Assembly: GCF_009765905.1 (NCBI RefSeq)
Contig: NZ_LMUO01000015.1
Location: forward strand, 433,749 to 497,748
Direction: 5' to 3'
Length of the DNA: 64,000 nucleotides
Source: Mucilaginibacter sp. L196
GTDB taxonomy: Bacteria > Bacteroidota > Bacteroidia > Sphingobacteriales > Sphingobacteriaceae
Position 1 is the first letter of the stretch. The number at the start of each line of letters is the position of its first letter. Under the pieces are notes generated by a model that searched no databases, had not been told where the DNA came from, and saw nothing but the letters and a program-made list of their open reading frames with translations. Shown one piece after another: positions 44,336-53,434 of this stretch. The position numbers were made by a program, and so were the translations under genes.

Positions 44336-47300
44336 ATGACTTGGGAACAGCTTAAAACGACCTATCCTGCGGGAACTATTCTGGATGCCCCGATATTATC
44401 AAAAATTGAGGAAAAAGAACTGGTAATCGTTAAAATAACAGATTCATTTAATGGGAAACTCAGGATTGGCGACCTATCCGAAAATCGCCGCGTTTCCTAT
44501 AACTTATTTGAATCCGCTGAGCCTGGGGATATTATAAGGGTTTGTGTTACTGGATTTGAAGAAAAGGTAATTAGCGAAACTCGTATTAACAGGAGTGTGC
44601 GTTTGAGTGTTAGGGTACTGGAGCAATTAGAATCAAAGAATAAAATAGATAAATCAGAGACCGAGTTGCTAACCGACCTAAAGCAGCTTTGGAATATTGC
44701 CTTTAATGAAGAACTTGTATTTGTTGGCAGATATTTCCACGATCCTGCACGAAGTACTCACGCCGGTTTTTTTAATCAGGCAACATTAAAAGATCAGTTA
44801 GTGTTTTACCCCGATGGTAATCCGGTCGAATACTTTTTCTGCCCGCACAACAATAATCTGATTAGCGGAAGTTATTATGAATTTCATGTAAAGTTAGCTC
44901 CGCTACAATTCCGGTCAGAAAAAGAACTGCCGTACGAACTGAGGGTTGATAATAAGTTACCGATAGCTTTTCTGCCGGATTATACAGATCACAGAGGATT
45001 TATTAAAGACCTTTTCGTCAGGCGAGGATTTACCCCAGAGGATGCACAGGTAATTGCAGCGCAGTTGAAAGGAAATGAGTTGGCTCTGTATACGTCCACT
45101 GAGCGCTTTATCTTTGAGCTGATACAAAATGCCGATGATATGCCCTTCGATAACTCCGGAGTTTCGGTGCAGTTTATACTCGAACAGGATTATTTGATAT
45201 TTCTCCATAACGGTCAGCCGTTCAGACGCGGCGATGTACAGGCGATCTCAAGCAACGGCATGAGTAATAAGCGAAACGATACCCAGAAAACCGGATATAA
45301 AGGTATCGGATTTAAGTCCGTTTTCACAGATTCGGAAAAGGTATATATTTTGTCGGGCGGCTTTTCTTTCATGTATGATAAGCAGTTTCCTGACTACCGT
45401 AATTTTAATAAATTATACAAAGGATATTTTGATAAACTCCGGCCGGAAGAAGCTACCAAGGAAGCAAACAGGTTCAGGGGCAAGGAGGACGAATTTATCC
45501 ATATCGAAAATATTCCGTGGCAGATCAAACCGGTTTGGGTTGACCCTTTGAGGATTGGTGACAGTCTTCCGCAGCATCAACAACTCCGGGCTTATCCTCA
45601 AATCGAAAATAGCAGAGTTGGTATTGCTTTGTATATTGGCCGGGTTAAAATTGAAAGCCGGAATTACCGATCAGTTCTGCAAAACCTTTTCAATGATCCG
45701 CGTTTTCTGCTTTTTCTTAGGGAGGTTAAAAGCATAAGGCTAAAACTGGATTCTCACTCGGTAAAGATATCAAGAAAAGAAACCGGAAACATTCTTACCG
45801 TAGAAAAGACCGATCCGAAAGCAACAGTAAAAGCACAATATTTGAAATCCGGAGACAATTTCCGGATACCCATTGATGACATTGGATTCAGAAAGTCCGG
45901 AACTGGTATGACTAAGAAAATAGTGAAGGAAGCCTCTGAAAACAATCCTGCGGAATATAACTTTCTTGATAAGTTTCAACAGAAAATAGAGGATATTCCA
46001 GCGAAACTCGCTAAACTGGATGAAACAATTTTAACGTTTGCCGTCCCATACTCCCGAGATGAAATTAAAAAGATCAGACCTGAAGAAGCCATTATCTTCA
46101 GCTACCTGCCTACTGAAGATGTATCCTTTGCGCTGCCTTTTCTTGTAAATGGCGATTTCGTTCTTACCCAGAACAGGGAAAACGTAATACCTGCAAATCT
46201 CTGGAACCAGCATCTTTTTTATTTTATCGCTTACTTTCATTTCAAATGGTTGTCACAGCTTGCCAAAGAAGAAAACCTACGGACAACATACTTGAATGCT
46301 CTTGTTCGAAATAGATTTTCCGCAAGTGAATTGTCCGGCGAACGGAAAAATATTTGCGATGCATTCGACAGAGGGTTTACTGACGGGTTGAACGAGTTTC
46401 CATTTATTGTCTCCCGATCGGGGGAGATTGTAAAGGCGTCAGAGTGCATTATTGACAGAACAGGGTTTGCAGGGCTGCTCAGCACGGATGTTTTCAAACA
46501 AATAGCCGGAACCGTAAAATCTGTTGTAGCTGCTGATACCGACTGGCGAAAGTTATTTTCGGCGGATCTGGATATTGATGTTTTCAGCGCAAAAGACCTT
46601 GTAACATCATTGAACGAGCCGGAGAACCTTGTTTTTTTTAACAATTATTTGCAATCACTTTCTGACACCGAATATTTAAAAGTCCTGGGGATATTTGACA
46701 AGACCTATTTCAATCCGACGGATCCGGAAAAGCAATATCTGTTCGCTTACCCTGATTCGGGAGCAGTTCTCGAAAATATCCGGCTTTTCCGGCATTCAGA
46801 TGGCGTTAATTACTCGATGAATGAGATCCAGGTTGATGATAGCCTTCTCGTTCATAAAAAGCTTACATTTCATGCTGGATTGATTTTTAACGAACTTGGC
46901 TTTGTTGCGTCCCTTTTTAATATTGCGAATTATCCTGCTATTCATTCTGCGTATTCGGAGTTCCTGCCAACGGATGCAACCCTATTCAAAAAAATTAAGG
47001 AATTATCTGCCAACAACACGCTGGATCCGGCCCAGCGGAAAACATTGTTTGAACTATGCGAAGAGTTCAAGGATATTGGCAGGGAAGCCCTGCGGGGCTG
47101 GGAACTTTTCCCGTGCGCAAGTGATGTCATTGGCGGAACCGTACAACTGGGAATGCTTACCCGTCAAATGGATGATACGCCGTTGTGGTTACACGGTAAT
47201 TGTATATCGGAAAAATTCTATTTCCCTAAACTCGATAAATATTTGATAAAGCAAACAGACCTTTACGAAGATCTTATTTTGCCGAATATCGAATCTTTTA

Positions 47301-49873
47301 ACAGTGAAATAGTGGATGCCGCGTCTTATTACAGGGAGGTTTCCAATTATTTTGATCACGAGACCAACACGCCTTTTACTATACAAAAAGTTTTTTTTAC
47401 CGGAACGCACTTTAAACAACGGGATGAAATTTATTTTAATAAATCTTTAGCGTCGTTTAAAAACGCTGGCATGTTTGCTGATACCATCAAGCAGTTGACA
47501 GGCCTTGATATGCCCGCGTTGGAAGTTATTCCCTTCCTGACCGATAAAGAATCACCATTTTATTTGTCCGACAGTGCTCAGATGTCTTCGTGTTTCACTT
47601 TTGAAGATGCTAATCCTGTCACACTAAGTCGGGACGCTATTGTCAACCTGATCGATTATTCTATACTTACAAGGGACCGATTATTTGAAAACTGGACCAT
47701 TGTGAAAACTGGTGACACCAGCTTTCAAATTCTAAAAGGAGGATCAGTTCAATATTTTTCAAAACAGCCATTGCTCAATGAAATGTTATCTGAAACTAAT
47801 TTCAGATTACTTTCAGAACAGCTATTTACTGATGGTCTCACAGAGATCGGTCTGATGGTTGAAGGTGCGCCTTTTCTGAGTAAAATTAATTCGGCACTCG
47901 GATTTAAGAAAGAATTAGCGCCGCTCTACTGGAATGAAAACCGGGAGATAAAAAAGCAGTATCTGGAGAACCTGAACTCTTTGCATATCGATAATTCTGT
48001 TATTTACGATAAGAAATCACTTGAATATTTTATTTTGCGGCTCGTTGCCGATGTTTTGCTCGATGAGGATTTCGACATTAACTTGCTGAAAGATAAAATA
48101 TTTATAGACCAGCAACAACTAAGCAAACTCGTCTATTCGGATCATATCAGAATTAAGCGCAAGGATGGATCTTTTACTTCTTTTTCATTGGCGGAGCTTT
48201 TGCCTGTCTATGCAGGCAGCAGTCGTACAATTAGCGACTTTTCGGATCAGTTAACAATACTCGGGCTGAAAACACTTGAAAGCAGTCTTTTTAGTTCAAA
48301 GGAAATGAAGTCCGATGCAGCTTACGATGAAATCAGTAATCTGACCGAATTGAAGCATCCCGCCCAGATTGTGTTTGTGGCAATTTATGAACCGGAAGAA
48401 ATAGGTTTATTTTCTTTCCAAAGCGTAGCGAAATCAGTAATACTGGATTTTTTGGCTGATAATGCCGTTTCCGGGTCCAATGAGATTATTGCTGCTCTGC
48501 TGGACACAAATTTATCCGAAAAAGTTTATCCGCCGGAGTTTGCGCTAAAAGACAGCGATGAAAATTTACCTGATTGGATGCTAATCTGGCTGGCGGGGCC
48601 GGACATAGCGAGAAAATTAGAGTATCTCACAGCATGCGGGCTGAATGCAGAAAAATCAGGAATCGTTAAACTTCGAAGTTTCTTTACCGAAGGCGAAACT
48701 GAACCTGACGACCTGACGTTTGCAGCGCTAAAAGCAAGTGAAAAACTGCTTGCAAATACAATCAGCTGGCTCGCGCAGGAAAAATTACGTGTGCGCAAAG
48801 GTGGCGAAAATTATAAATGGTTAAAGAAGATTTATGACTCGGTAACCCCGGAAATAGATTTGCCTGTTCCTGTAGTAGATTCCATTTCAGATATAGCTGA
48901 AATATTCGGCCTGCATGTTCCGTCCGACTGTTTTATCTGTTCTGATGATGGTCTGCGATCACTTGTTTTCCCGGTTTTAAAGAATCTTAAATATCAGCTT
49001 CTGGCAGGTGATTTTTTTAACACACCCTGGCTTGATTTACTGGAACCGGACGAGTCGGAGGTTGAGGATGTGCTTGATCTCGATTTATTAAAGGACGCTT
49101 TTGAATGGGATACTGAATTTTACAAGAAATTCACCGAAGACAGTGCATGGAGGATATATCTATACGATGGCCCTATTCCCTATAATACTATATTTCTTGG
49201 ACGAAAGATAAAATCTTTCACAAGGGACTTGCCAGATGTTGATGGCAATAACATTTTCCTGAATAAAAATTCAGGTGATATTTTGGAAATTATTGAAAAA
49301 CATTCGATTTTAACAATCGCTGAGTTGAAGGAAATTTACCGATATAAATCGGGCGATTTTGCGATAAGCCCGGATGACCGGGAATTGCTGGAAAAAATAA
49401 AAACCCTTTCTCCTGATACCGATGAATTGCTCAGGCTTGCTGAACTGGGCAAGCGTGTCGAAAATTATTCAAAAAAGGGGCATCAGGAACCAAGAGGAAA
49501 TAATTTTGGCTCAGACATTAATCCGGGACTGATCGGCGAACAAAAAGTATATGAAAAACTAAAAGCGATATACGGGGACAAAAGGGTCAAATGGATCAGC
49601 GAAAAGAATCCTGTGAATAATCTGACTTATGGCACCAGCCATGATTTTGAAATAATGACCGAGAGTTTAAAGGAAGTAATGCTGTACGTTGATGCTAAAT
49701 CTACTGTTACCGGTAAGTATGACGCTGATAAAATTCCTATCGAAATCAGAAATGACGAATGGCGTTTTTTTGAACAAACTACCAAGGATAATTATATAAT
49801 CGCAAGAGTATTTAATGTGAACAGCCCGAACGCGGAAATTAAATTTCTTAAAATGGGTCTTTACAAGCACTGA
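44336..49873 (+). CDS. Giant sacsin-like GHKL ATPase with C-terminal DUF3883 nuclease-like domain
   Basis: 1845 residues. Residues ~250-400 are a sacsin-type histidine-kinase-like ATPase domain: 'FIFELIQNADDMPFD' (N box) and 'NDTQKTGYKGIGFKSVF' (glycine box). A long helical/beta middle part without recognised motifs follows. Residues ~1725-1800 form a DUF3883-like domain ('GLIGEQKVYEKL', 'KEVMLYVDAKSTVTGKY'), with an acidic-x-K motif suggesting a PD-(D/E)XK-derived nuclease or DNA-end binder. Last gene of the restriction island; a convergent gene begins 14 bp later. Confidence 0.8.
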   Translation: MTWEQLKTTYPAGTILDAPILSKIEEKELVIVKITDSFNGKLRIGDLSENRRVSYNLFESAEPGDIIRVCVTGFEEKVISETRINRSVRLSVRVLEQLESKNKIDKSETELLTDLKQLWNIAFNEELVFVGRYFHDPARSTHAGFFNQATLKDQLVFYPDGNPVEYFFCPHNNNLISGSYYEFHVKLAPLQFRSEKELPYELRVDNKLPIAFLPDYTDHRGFIKDLFVRRGFTPEDAQVIAAQLKGNELALYTSTERFIFELIQNADDMPFDNSGVSVQFILEQDYLIFLHNGQPFRRGDVQAISSNGMSNKRNDTQKTGYKGIGFKSVFTDSEKVYILSGGFSFMYDKQFPDYRNFNKLYKGYFDKLRPEEATKEANRFRGKEDEFIHIENIPWQIKPVWVDPLRIGDSLPQHQQLRAYPQIENSRVGIALYIGRVKIESRNYRSVLQNLFNDPRFLLFLREVKSIRLKLDSHSVKISRKETGNILTVEKTDPKATVKAQYLKSGDNFRIPIDDIGFRKSGTGMTKKIVKEASENNPAEYNFLDKFQQKIEDIPAKLAKLDETILTFAVPYSRDEIKKIRPEEAIIFSYLPTEDVSFALPFLVNGDFVLTQNRENVIPANLWNQHLFYFIAYFHFKWLSQLAKEENLRTTYLNALVRNRFSASELSGERKNICDAFDRGFTDGLNEFPFIVSRSGEIVKASECIIDRTGFAGLLSTDVFKQIAGTVKSVVAADTDWRKLFSADLDIDVFSAKDLVTSLNEPENLVFFNNYLQSLSDTEYLKVLGIFDKTYFNPTDPEKQYLFAYPDSGAVLENIRLFRHSDGVNYSMNEIQVDDSLLVHKKLTFHAGLIFNELGFVASLFNIANYPAIHSAYSEFLPTDATLFKKIKELSANNTLDPAQRKTLFELCEEFKDIGREALRGWELFPCASDVIGGTVQLGMLTRQMDDTPLWLHGNCISEKFYFPKLDKYLIKQTDLYEDLILPNIESFNSEIVDAASYYREVSNYFDHETNTPFTIQKVFFTGTHFKQRDEIYFNKSLASFKNAGMFADTIKQLTGLDMPALEVIPFLTDKESPFYLSDSAQMSSCFTFEDANPVTLSRDAIVNLIDYSILTRDRLFENWTIVKTGDTSFQILKGGSVQYFSKQPLLNEMLSETNFRLLSEQLFTDGLTEIGLMVEGAPFLSKINSALGFKKELAPLYWNENREIKKQYLENLNSLHIDNSVIYDKKSLEYFILRLVADVLLDEDFDINLLKDKIFIDQQQLSKLVYSDHIRIKRKDGSFTSFSLAELLPVYAGSSRTISDFSDQLTILGLKTLESSLFSSKEMKSDAAYDEISNLTELKHPAQIVFVAIYEPEEIGLFSFQSVAKSVILDFLADNAVSGSNEIIAALLDTNLSEKVYPPEFALKDSDENLPDWMLIWLAGPDIARKLEYLTACGLNAEKSGIVKLRSFFTEGETEPDDLTFAALKASEKLLANTISWLAQEKLRVRKGGENYKWLKKIYDSVTPEIDLPVPVVDSISDIAEIFGLHVPSDCFICSDDGLRSLVFPVLKNLKYQLLAGDFFNTPWLDLLEPDESEVEDVLDLDLLKDAFEWDTEFYKKFTEDSAWRIYLYDGPIPYNTIFLGRKIKSFTRDLPDVDGNNIFLNKNSGDILEIIEKHSILTIAELKEIYRYKSGDFAISPDDRELLEKIKTLSPDTDELLRLAELGKRVENYSKKGHQEPRGNNFGSDINPGLIGEQKVYEKLKAIYGDKRVKWISEKNPVNNLTYGTSHDFEIMTESLKEVMLYVDAKSTVTGKYDADKIPIEIRNDEWRFFEQTTKDNYIIARVFNVNSPNAEIKFLKMGLYKH

Positions 49874-49887
49874 TGACCCGGATGCTA

Positions 49888-50160
49888 TTACTTGTTATTC
49901 CATGAATTAATATAAGATTCCAGATGCTCAGCAACCACTGTGAGTTCACCTTTTATTATAGCGATCTGCGGAGCGAACAATGGCTTGGCAATGTTGCGCT
50001 GAAGATCTTTGAGGTTCGTTACATAAATCGTGTCGTCATTGTCGAATAGCGCAGGATCCTCTGAAACGATATAAACGTCTTCAGGGTCTTCGTCACTGAG
50101 TGGGTGGACAATCCTGCATATCTGACCTGGTTTCGAAGGGAGTATAATTTCTTGTTCCAT
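49888..50160 (-). CDS. Small hypothetical protein
   Basis: 90 residues from the ATG at 50160 (MEQEIILPSKPGQI...); an upstream in-frame start at 50211 adds a hydrophobic leader and is less likely. Acidic and beta-rich ('PEDVYIVSEDPALFDNDDTI'), then 'LQRNIAKPLFAPQIAIIKGE'. Convergent to the giant GHKL gene and divergent from the SIR2 cluster. No family recognised. Confidence 0.5.
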   Translation of the reverse strand: MEQEIILPSKPGQICRIVHPLSDEDPEDVYIVSEDPALFDNDDTIYVTNLKDLQRNIAKPLFAPQIAIIKGELTVVAEHLESYINSWNNK

Positions 50161-50337
50161 AGTCAAATTTAATAAATAAAGTAAAAAATGTCCGTAGACT
50201 ATAAGTGTCATTTAACCTTCTTCCTCCAATTCCGATAGAGTATTTTAAACAGTCGCCGCTATTTACTATCAAAAAAGAAAGTGAGGCGATCTAAAGTTGA
50301 GATAACAAGACTGTTTTAACTTTACCTTTATAAAAGT
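50161..50337. other. Divergent intergenic region upstream of the SIR2 cluster
   Basis: AT-rich gap of ~180 bp. The only signal seen is the candidate promoter at 50296-50324; no repeat or RNA gene is evident. Confidence 0.4.
50296..50324 (+). promoter_or_regulatory. Candidate promoter for the SIR2 cluster
   Basis: GTTG (50296-50299), 17 bp, then TAACTTTA (50317-50324), close to the Bacteroidetes TTTG/TAnnTTTG pattern. A short ORF starts 13 bp downstream. Confidence 0.4.
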
Positions 50338-50454
50338 ATGGAAAAAGGAAGATGTGTTATTACCGTTTCTACCCTGACTTTTGAAGAATTTTTAAAGTTG
50401 GAAACTGACCCAGTTTATAGAATTCAACAGCGAGTTGCACCATTTAATAAATAG
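50338..50454 (+). CDS. 38-residue leader ORF or gene remnant
   Basis: MEKGRCVITVSTLTFEEFLK..., ending APFNK. It begins 13 bp after the candidate promoter and stops 19 bp before the membrane-protein ATG. The sequence looks protein-like, so it may be a real small first gene, a leader, or the surviving start of a lost gene. No family recognised. Confidence 0.3.
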   Translation: MEKGRCVITVSTLTFEEFLKLETDPVYRIQQRVAPFNK

Positions 50455-50473
50455 ATTTACATTAAATCCCAAT

Positions 50474-51079
50474 ATGGACGAAGCGATAATAATCAGTTGG
50501 CCAAGTGATATCGAGGATGTCGATGCAAACGAGATAGTAGGTCTAAGTACAGATAATATAATTATAAAGAGTGTTCGGACGGAAACCGAGTTATGGGCCG
50601 CTAACGAATGGATTATCCCAACAACTTTTGTAGTAACTGTTACCAGTTTATTTTTTAAGTCTTTTTTAGAAGAAGCCGGAAAAGATGCTTATCAAATGGT
50701 AAAAGCACATTTAAAAGAATATTTGGCCAAACGTCGTGAAATTAAAACCACCTTGATCGCTGCCAATTCCTCACCGGATAAACTGTCAAAAAATTATGAT
50801 CAGTCGTTGTCTGTTTCGTTAAAGGCACGATTACATACAAGGTTATTAGTTAATGTAATGATCAGCGAAAAAGTACATGAAGTTGAAATAGATCAAATGT
50901 TGGAGGGTATGTTCCAAGTGCTTGAATTGTTATATAAGGATTTACAGGATCAAGTGCCGGAAGAAAAAATTGATAAGGAAAGCAGACCGGAGGAAGTTTA
51001 TTTGATAGCAAATCCTGAAACAAGACAATGGGATATTTTAACAGCGAAACAAATGTCTGAGCGATATAAAAATTCATAA
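50474..51079 (+). CDS. Membrane-anchored partner of the SIR2-like protein
   Basis: 201 residues from ATG 50474 (MDEAIIISWPSD...); the longer frame from 50435 overlaps the short upstream ORF. One hydrophobic segment at ~55-72 ('WIIPTTFVVTVTSLFFKSFL') separates a small N-terminal domain from a helical, charged C-terminal domain. The gene ends four bases before the SIR2-like gene, so the two are probably co-expressed. A membrane sensor or anchor paired with an NAD-consuming enzyme would fit a defence role; this is inference. Confidence 0.6.
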   Translation: MDEAIIISWPSDIEDVDANEIVGLSTDNIIIKSVRTETELWAANEWIIPTTFVVTVTSLFFKSFLEEAGKDAYQMVKAHLKEYLAKRREIKTTLIAANSSPDKLSKNYDQSLSVSLKARLHTRLLVNVMISEKVHEVEIDQMLEGMFQVLELLYKDLQDQVPEEKIDKESRPEEVYLIANPETRQWDILTAKQMSERYKNS

Positions 51080-51083
51080 ATAA

Positions 51084-52127
51084 ATGCCAGGATTGACAAA
51101 AGAACAGGGAATTAATCAGGTAATGGGTGGCAGGCATATTGTTATACTTGGTGCGGGGGCAAGCATTGCAGCAACACTAAGGAATTCTGAACGCAGTGGT
51201 AGATCCTTACCATCAATGCTCAACTTTATTGAAATTGTAGGTTTGCAGGATATTGTAGCCGAAATACCGGTTAAATTGCAGAGTAAAAATTTTGAAACGC
51301 TCTACGGTAACTTATACGCAACTGATCCGACTTCACCCTTATTGGGTGAGATACAGGAGCGAATACAAGACTATTTTGGTAGTATGAAATTACCTGATGA
51401 GCCAACGATATATGATTATTTAATTTTGTCTTTAAGATCAAAGGATCATATTGCAACTTTTAATTGGGATCCTTTTTTATATCAAGCGTGGTGTCGCAAT
51501 CGGGATTTCACTAAAAATTTACCGTTCATGTCGTTTCTGCATGGAACTGTGGCTTTAGGATACAGTAAAGAGGATAAACGCTCCGGCCCAATCGGGTATC
51601 AATGCCGCCAGGAGGGTGGTGTTTTTGAACCAGTGCCGTTGCTATACCCAATTAATCAAAAAAATTATAACGACAATGAATTTATAGTCGAGGCATGGGA
51701 GTCGCTCAAGGCAATGCTTCACAAGGACAGCAAATCAGTTCGCGCCTCTATATTTGGTTACGGAGCGCCTGTATCCGATATAGAAGCAGTAAATTTATTG
51801 AGTGAAGCATGGGGAACTCCTGATGAAAGAGCAATGGAGCAATTTGAGGTTATCGATGTTGTACCGGAAGAAGAACTTAGGAAACGTTGGAGTAGCTTTA
51901 TTCACAGCCATCATTATGATGTTAGTAATTCTTATTTCGGATCGTCGCTCGCAAATAATCCACGGCGTACCTGCGAAAGCTATTTTAGCCATTATCAAGC
52001 CATGACCATTGACGAAGCTTTTCGCAGTAATAATCCTGTGCCGCAAAATTTCCAAACACTCGAAGAATTGTGGGCATGGCACCAGCCGTTAATTGATGCG
52101 GAACTAAGAGCAAGCAGAAATAAATAG
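51084..52127 (+). CDS. SIR2-like (NAD-hydrolase-type) protein
   Basis: 347 residues. The SIR2 nucleotide-binding start 'GGRHIVILGAGASIAATL' (~15-32) is followed by 'HIATFNWDPFLYQAW' (~121-135, the 'T-x-N-x-D' element). 'FMSFLHGTVALGY' (~148-160) carries the His of the SIR2 site. Bacterial SIR2-like proteins of this type deplete NAD+ during phage infection (Thoeris ThsA, DSR, SIR2-pAgo). No second effector domain is obvious in the C-terminal half. Probable effector of a two-gene system with the preceding membrane protein. Confidence 0.75.
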   Translation: MPGLTKEQGINQVMGGRHIVILGAGASIAATLRNSERSGRSLPSMLNFIEIVGLQDIVAEIPVKLQSKNFETLYGNLYATDPTSPLLGEIQERIQDYFGSMKLPDEPTIYDYLILSLRSKDHIATFNWDPFLYQAWCRNRDFTKNLPFMSFLHGTVALGYSKEDKRSGPIGYQCRQEGGVFEPVPLLYPINQKNYNDNEFIVEAWESLKAMLHKDSKSVRASIFGYGAPVSDIEAVNLLSEAWGTPDERAMEQFEVIDVVPEEELRKRWSSFIHSHHYDVSNSYFGSSLANNPRRTCESYFSHYQAMTIDEAFRSNNPVPQNFQTLEELWAWHQPLIDAELRASRNK

Positions 52128-52217
52128 TCAAATTTTTGTTTCGAACCAACGACTTTTACTCGCTAAAAGAAATAATTGCAGCTATTATGCGCAGGAATGC
52201 GGCAGTGTCCGGTTTAT

Positions 52218-52919
52218 CTAAGTCTTCGCATTCAAATATTTGTCAAGATATGCTTGAAGGGTTTCATCACCACCATGAGACCGAAGCATTTCTATCCTGA
52301 TTTGACTGTTGCTCAATTCATTGTCTTCAAAGTCTACATCGGTGTAGCCTTTTGGAAAACCGATAAATTCTTCCAGGTCTTCGATTGTCCAGTTGAATTT
52401 CTCCAAAGCCCTTTCTGTAAACAAAACTCTGGGGTCGATATAAATGTCAAAATCCTTATAGCATTCCGCAACAACTGAAAGAACTTCTATCAAACATTTC
52501 TCGGAAAGATCAACAACATTTCCGTCGGGCACCTCCTTAAATTCTGAATTGGTCGGAATATAAAACTGTGTTGTTTCATAAAATATGCCTTCGAACAGGC
52601 TGTGCTCGGGTGCTATCGGAATAATACCGGTTTTTTGGGCCTGATTTCTGAACTCAACAAACGCCCGTGCCAGCTTACTGCTTCTTAATTTTTCCTGCCG
52701 GATTTTATACCACCCGTCAAAATCGGGATACTTTGTCATCACATATTGCAACGAAAAGGTAATGCTTCTCAATGCAGAAACAAATGCGCTGAAAATGTAA
52801 TTAAATTTTTCATCGTAAGGATGAGTTTCTTTTAATTCCTCTAAAAAATAGTCTGCTTCGCCGACCTTTTGTGCTACAATATGGATACCGGCATTAGGGA
52901 ATTTAAATTTTTCGGCCAT
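52218..52919 (-). CDS. Hypothetical protein, helical N-terminus
   Basis: 233 residues. The N-terminal ~95 look like a helical bundle of HEPN-like style ('EADYFLEELKETHPYDEKFN', 'KLARAFVEFRNQAQKTG'). The Arg-Asn is there, but no clear histidine follows, so catalytic HEPN is not supported. The C-terminal half is acidic ('YTDVDFEDNELSNSQIRIEM'). Convergent with the SIR2 gene; last gene before the attachment site. Confidence 0.55.
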   Translation of the reverse strand: MAEKFKFPNAGIHIVAQKVGEADYFLEELKETHPYDEKFNYIFSAFVSALRSITFSLQYVMTKYPDFDGWYKIRQEKLRSSKLARAFVEFRNQAQKTGIIPIAPEHSLFEGIFYETTQFYIPTNSEFKEVPDGNVVDLSEKCLIEVLSVVAECYKDFDIYIDPRVLFTERALEKFNWTIEDLEEFIGFPKGYTDVDFEDNELSNSQIRIEMLRSHGGDETLQAYLDKYLNAKT

Positions 52920-52938
52920 TTCTTAATATTTGCTCAAG

Positions 52939-52968
52939 TAAAGTTAGTTAATTCAAAACCGTAGCAAA
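52939..52968 (-). promoter_or_regulatory. Candidate promoter for the minus-strand gene
   Basis: On the minus strand, TTTG (52968-52965), 18 bp, then TAACTTTA (52946-52939), 19 bp before the ATG at 52919. Confidence 0.4.
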
Positions 52969-53276
52969 TTAAGAGTAAATAGTCCGAAATACGCCTGGAA
53001 AGATTTTGTTATTATTCAAAAAAATGCTTAAACCAATTCCTATAACCTGATAAACACAGTTTTTATCCCAAGCTGAAAGCGGCAATCCAATAGACCCATA
53101 ACCGTCCAATTACTGGCAATGAATTCTGAAATGCAGCATTTTTTGCTGAATTAAACGAAAAACCGTCACTATTCCGTCATTGGATTACTTGCAAAAACAA
53201 AACTATTGTCGTAAATTAGCCCTAAGCAAGTCAAAAACGCAGTTTTTGCTCAAGATATTCCGAACCCACTCGACCA
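52969..53276. other. Non-coding right end of the conjugative element
   Basis: About 300 bp without a gene. It holds short scattered repeats (GCAATCCAAT, and GCAAGTAATCCAATG on the other strand) and a hairpin CAAAAAC-GCA-GTTTTTG near 53232-53248. This is the layout expected of recombinase arm sites at an element end; not proven. Confidence 0.4.
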
Positions 53277-53318
53277 CTCATAATCTTTTGGTCCCTGGTT
53301 CGAGCCCAGGTGGGCGCA
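53277..53318 (+). other. Attachment site: 3' half of a tRNA gene with anticodon CAT
   Basis: The 42 bp fit tRNA positions 32-73 exactly: anticodon loop CTCATAA, stem strand TCTTT, variable loop TGGTC, T-arm CCTGG-TTCGAGC-CCAGG, acceptor strand TGGGCGC and discriminator A. The bases upstream do not pair (GACCA where AAAGA is needed, and no GCGCCCA acceptor strand), so the 5' half is missing. This is the usual att duplication left by integration into a tRNA gene (Met- or Ile2-type). A terminator follows, as after a real tRNA. Confidence 0.75.
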
Positions 53319-53342
53319 CTTTTTACCCTCTCAACGAGGATT

Positions 53343-53376
53343 AAAACCCTGTAAATTGTCTGATTTACAGGGTTTT
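53343..53376 (+). terminator. Terminator after the tRNA 3' half
   Basis: Perfect 14-bp stem AAAACCCTGTAAAT/ATTTACAGGGTTTT round TGTCTG. Usable in both directions. Confidence 0.8.
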
Positions 53377-53434
53377 CTGTTTTCAGACTATCTCTATCAA
53401 TCCCAAAATATCGCAATCTTTCTGATCCCAATTC

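Noticed and set aside
33533..49873. Assignment of the restriction island to DISARM or BREX
   Set aside because: No DrmA/B/C, BrxC, PglX, PglZ or BrxL-like genes were seen; the Z1 + MORC-like + AIPR content is different.
52218..52919. Catalytic HEPN RNase call for the minus-strand gene
   Set aside because: The helical N-terminus is suggestive, but no R-x(4-6)-H motif could be placed with confidence.
53200..53318. Complete tRNA gene
   Set aside because: Only positions 32-73 are present; no D-arm, 5' anticodon stem or matching acceptor strand is found upstream.
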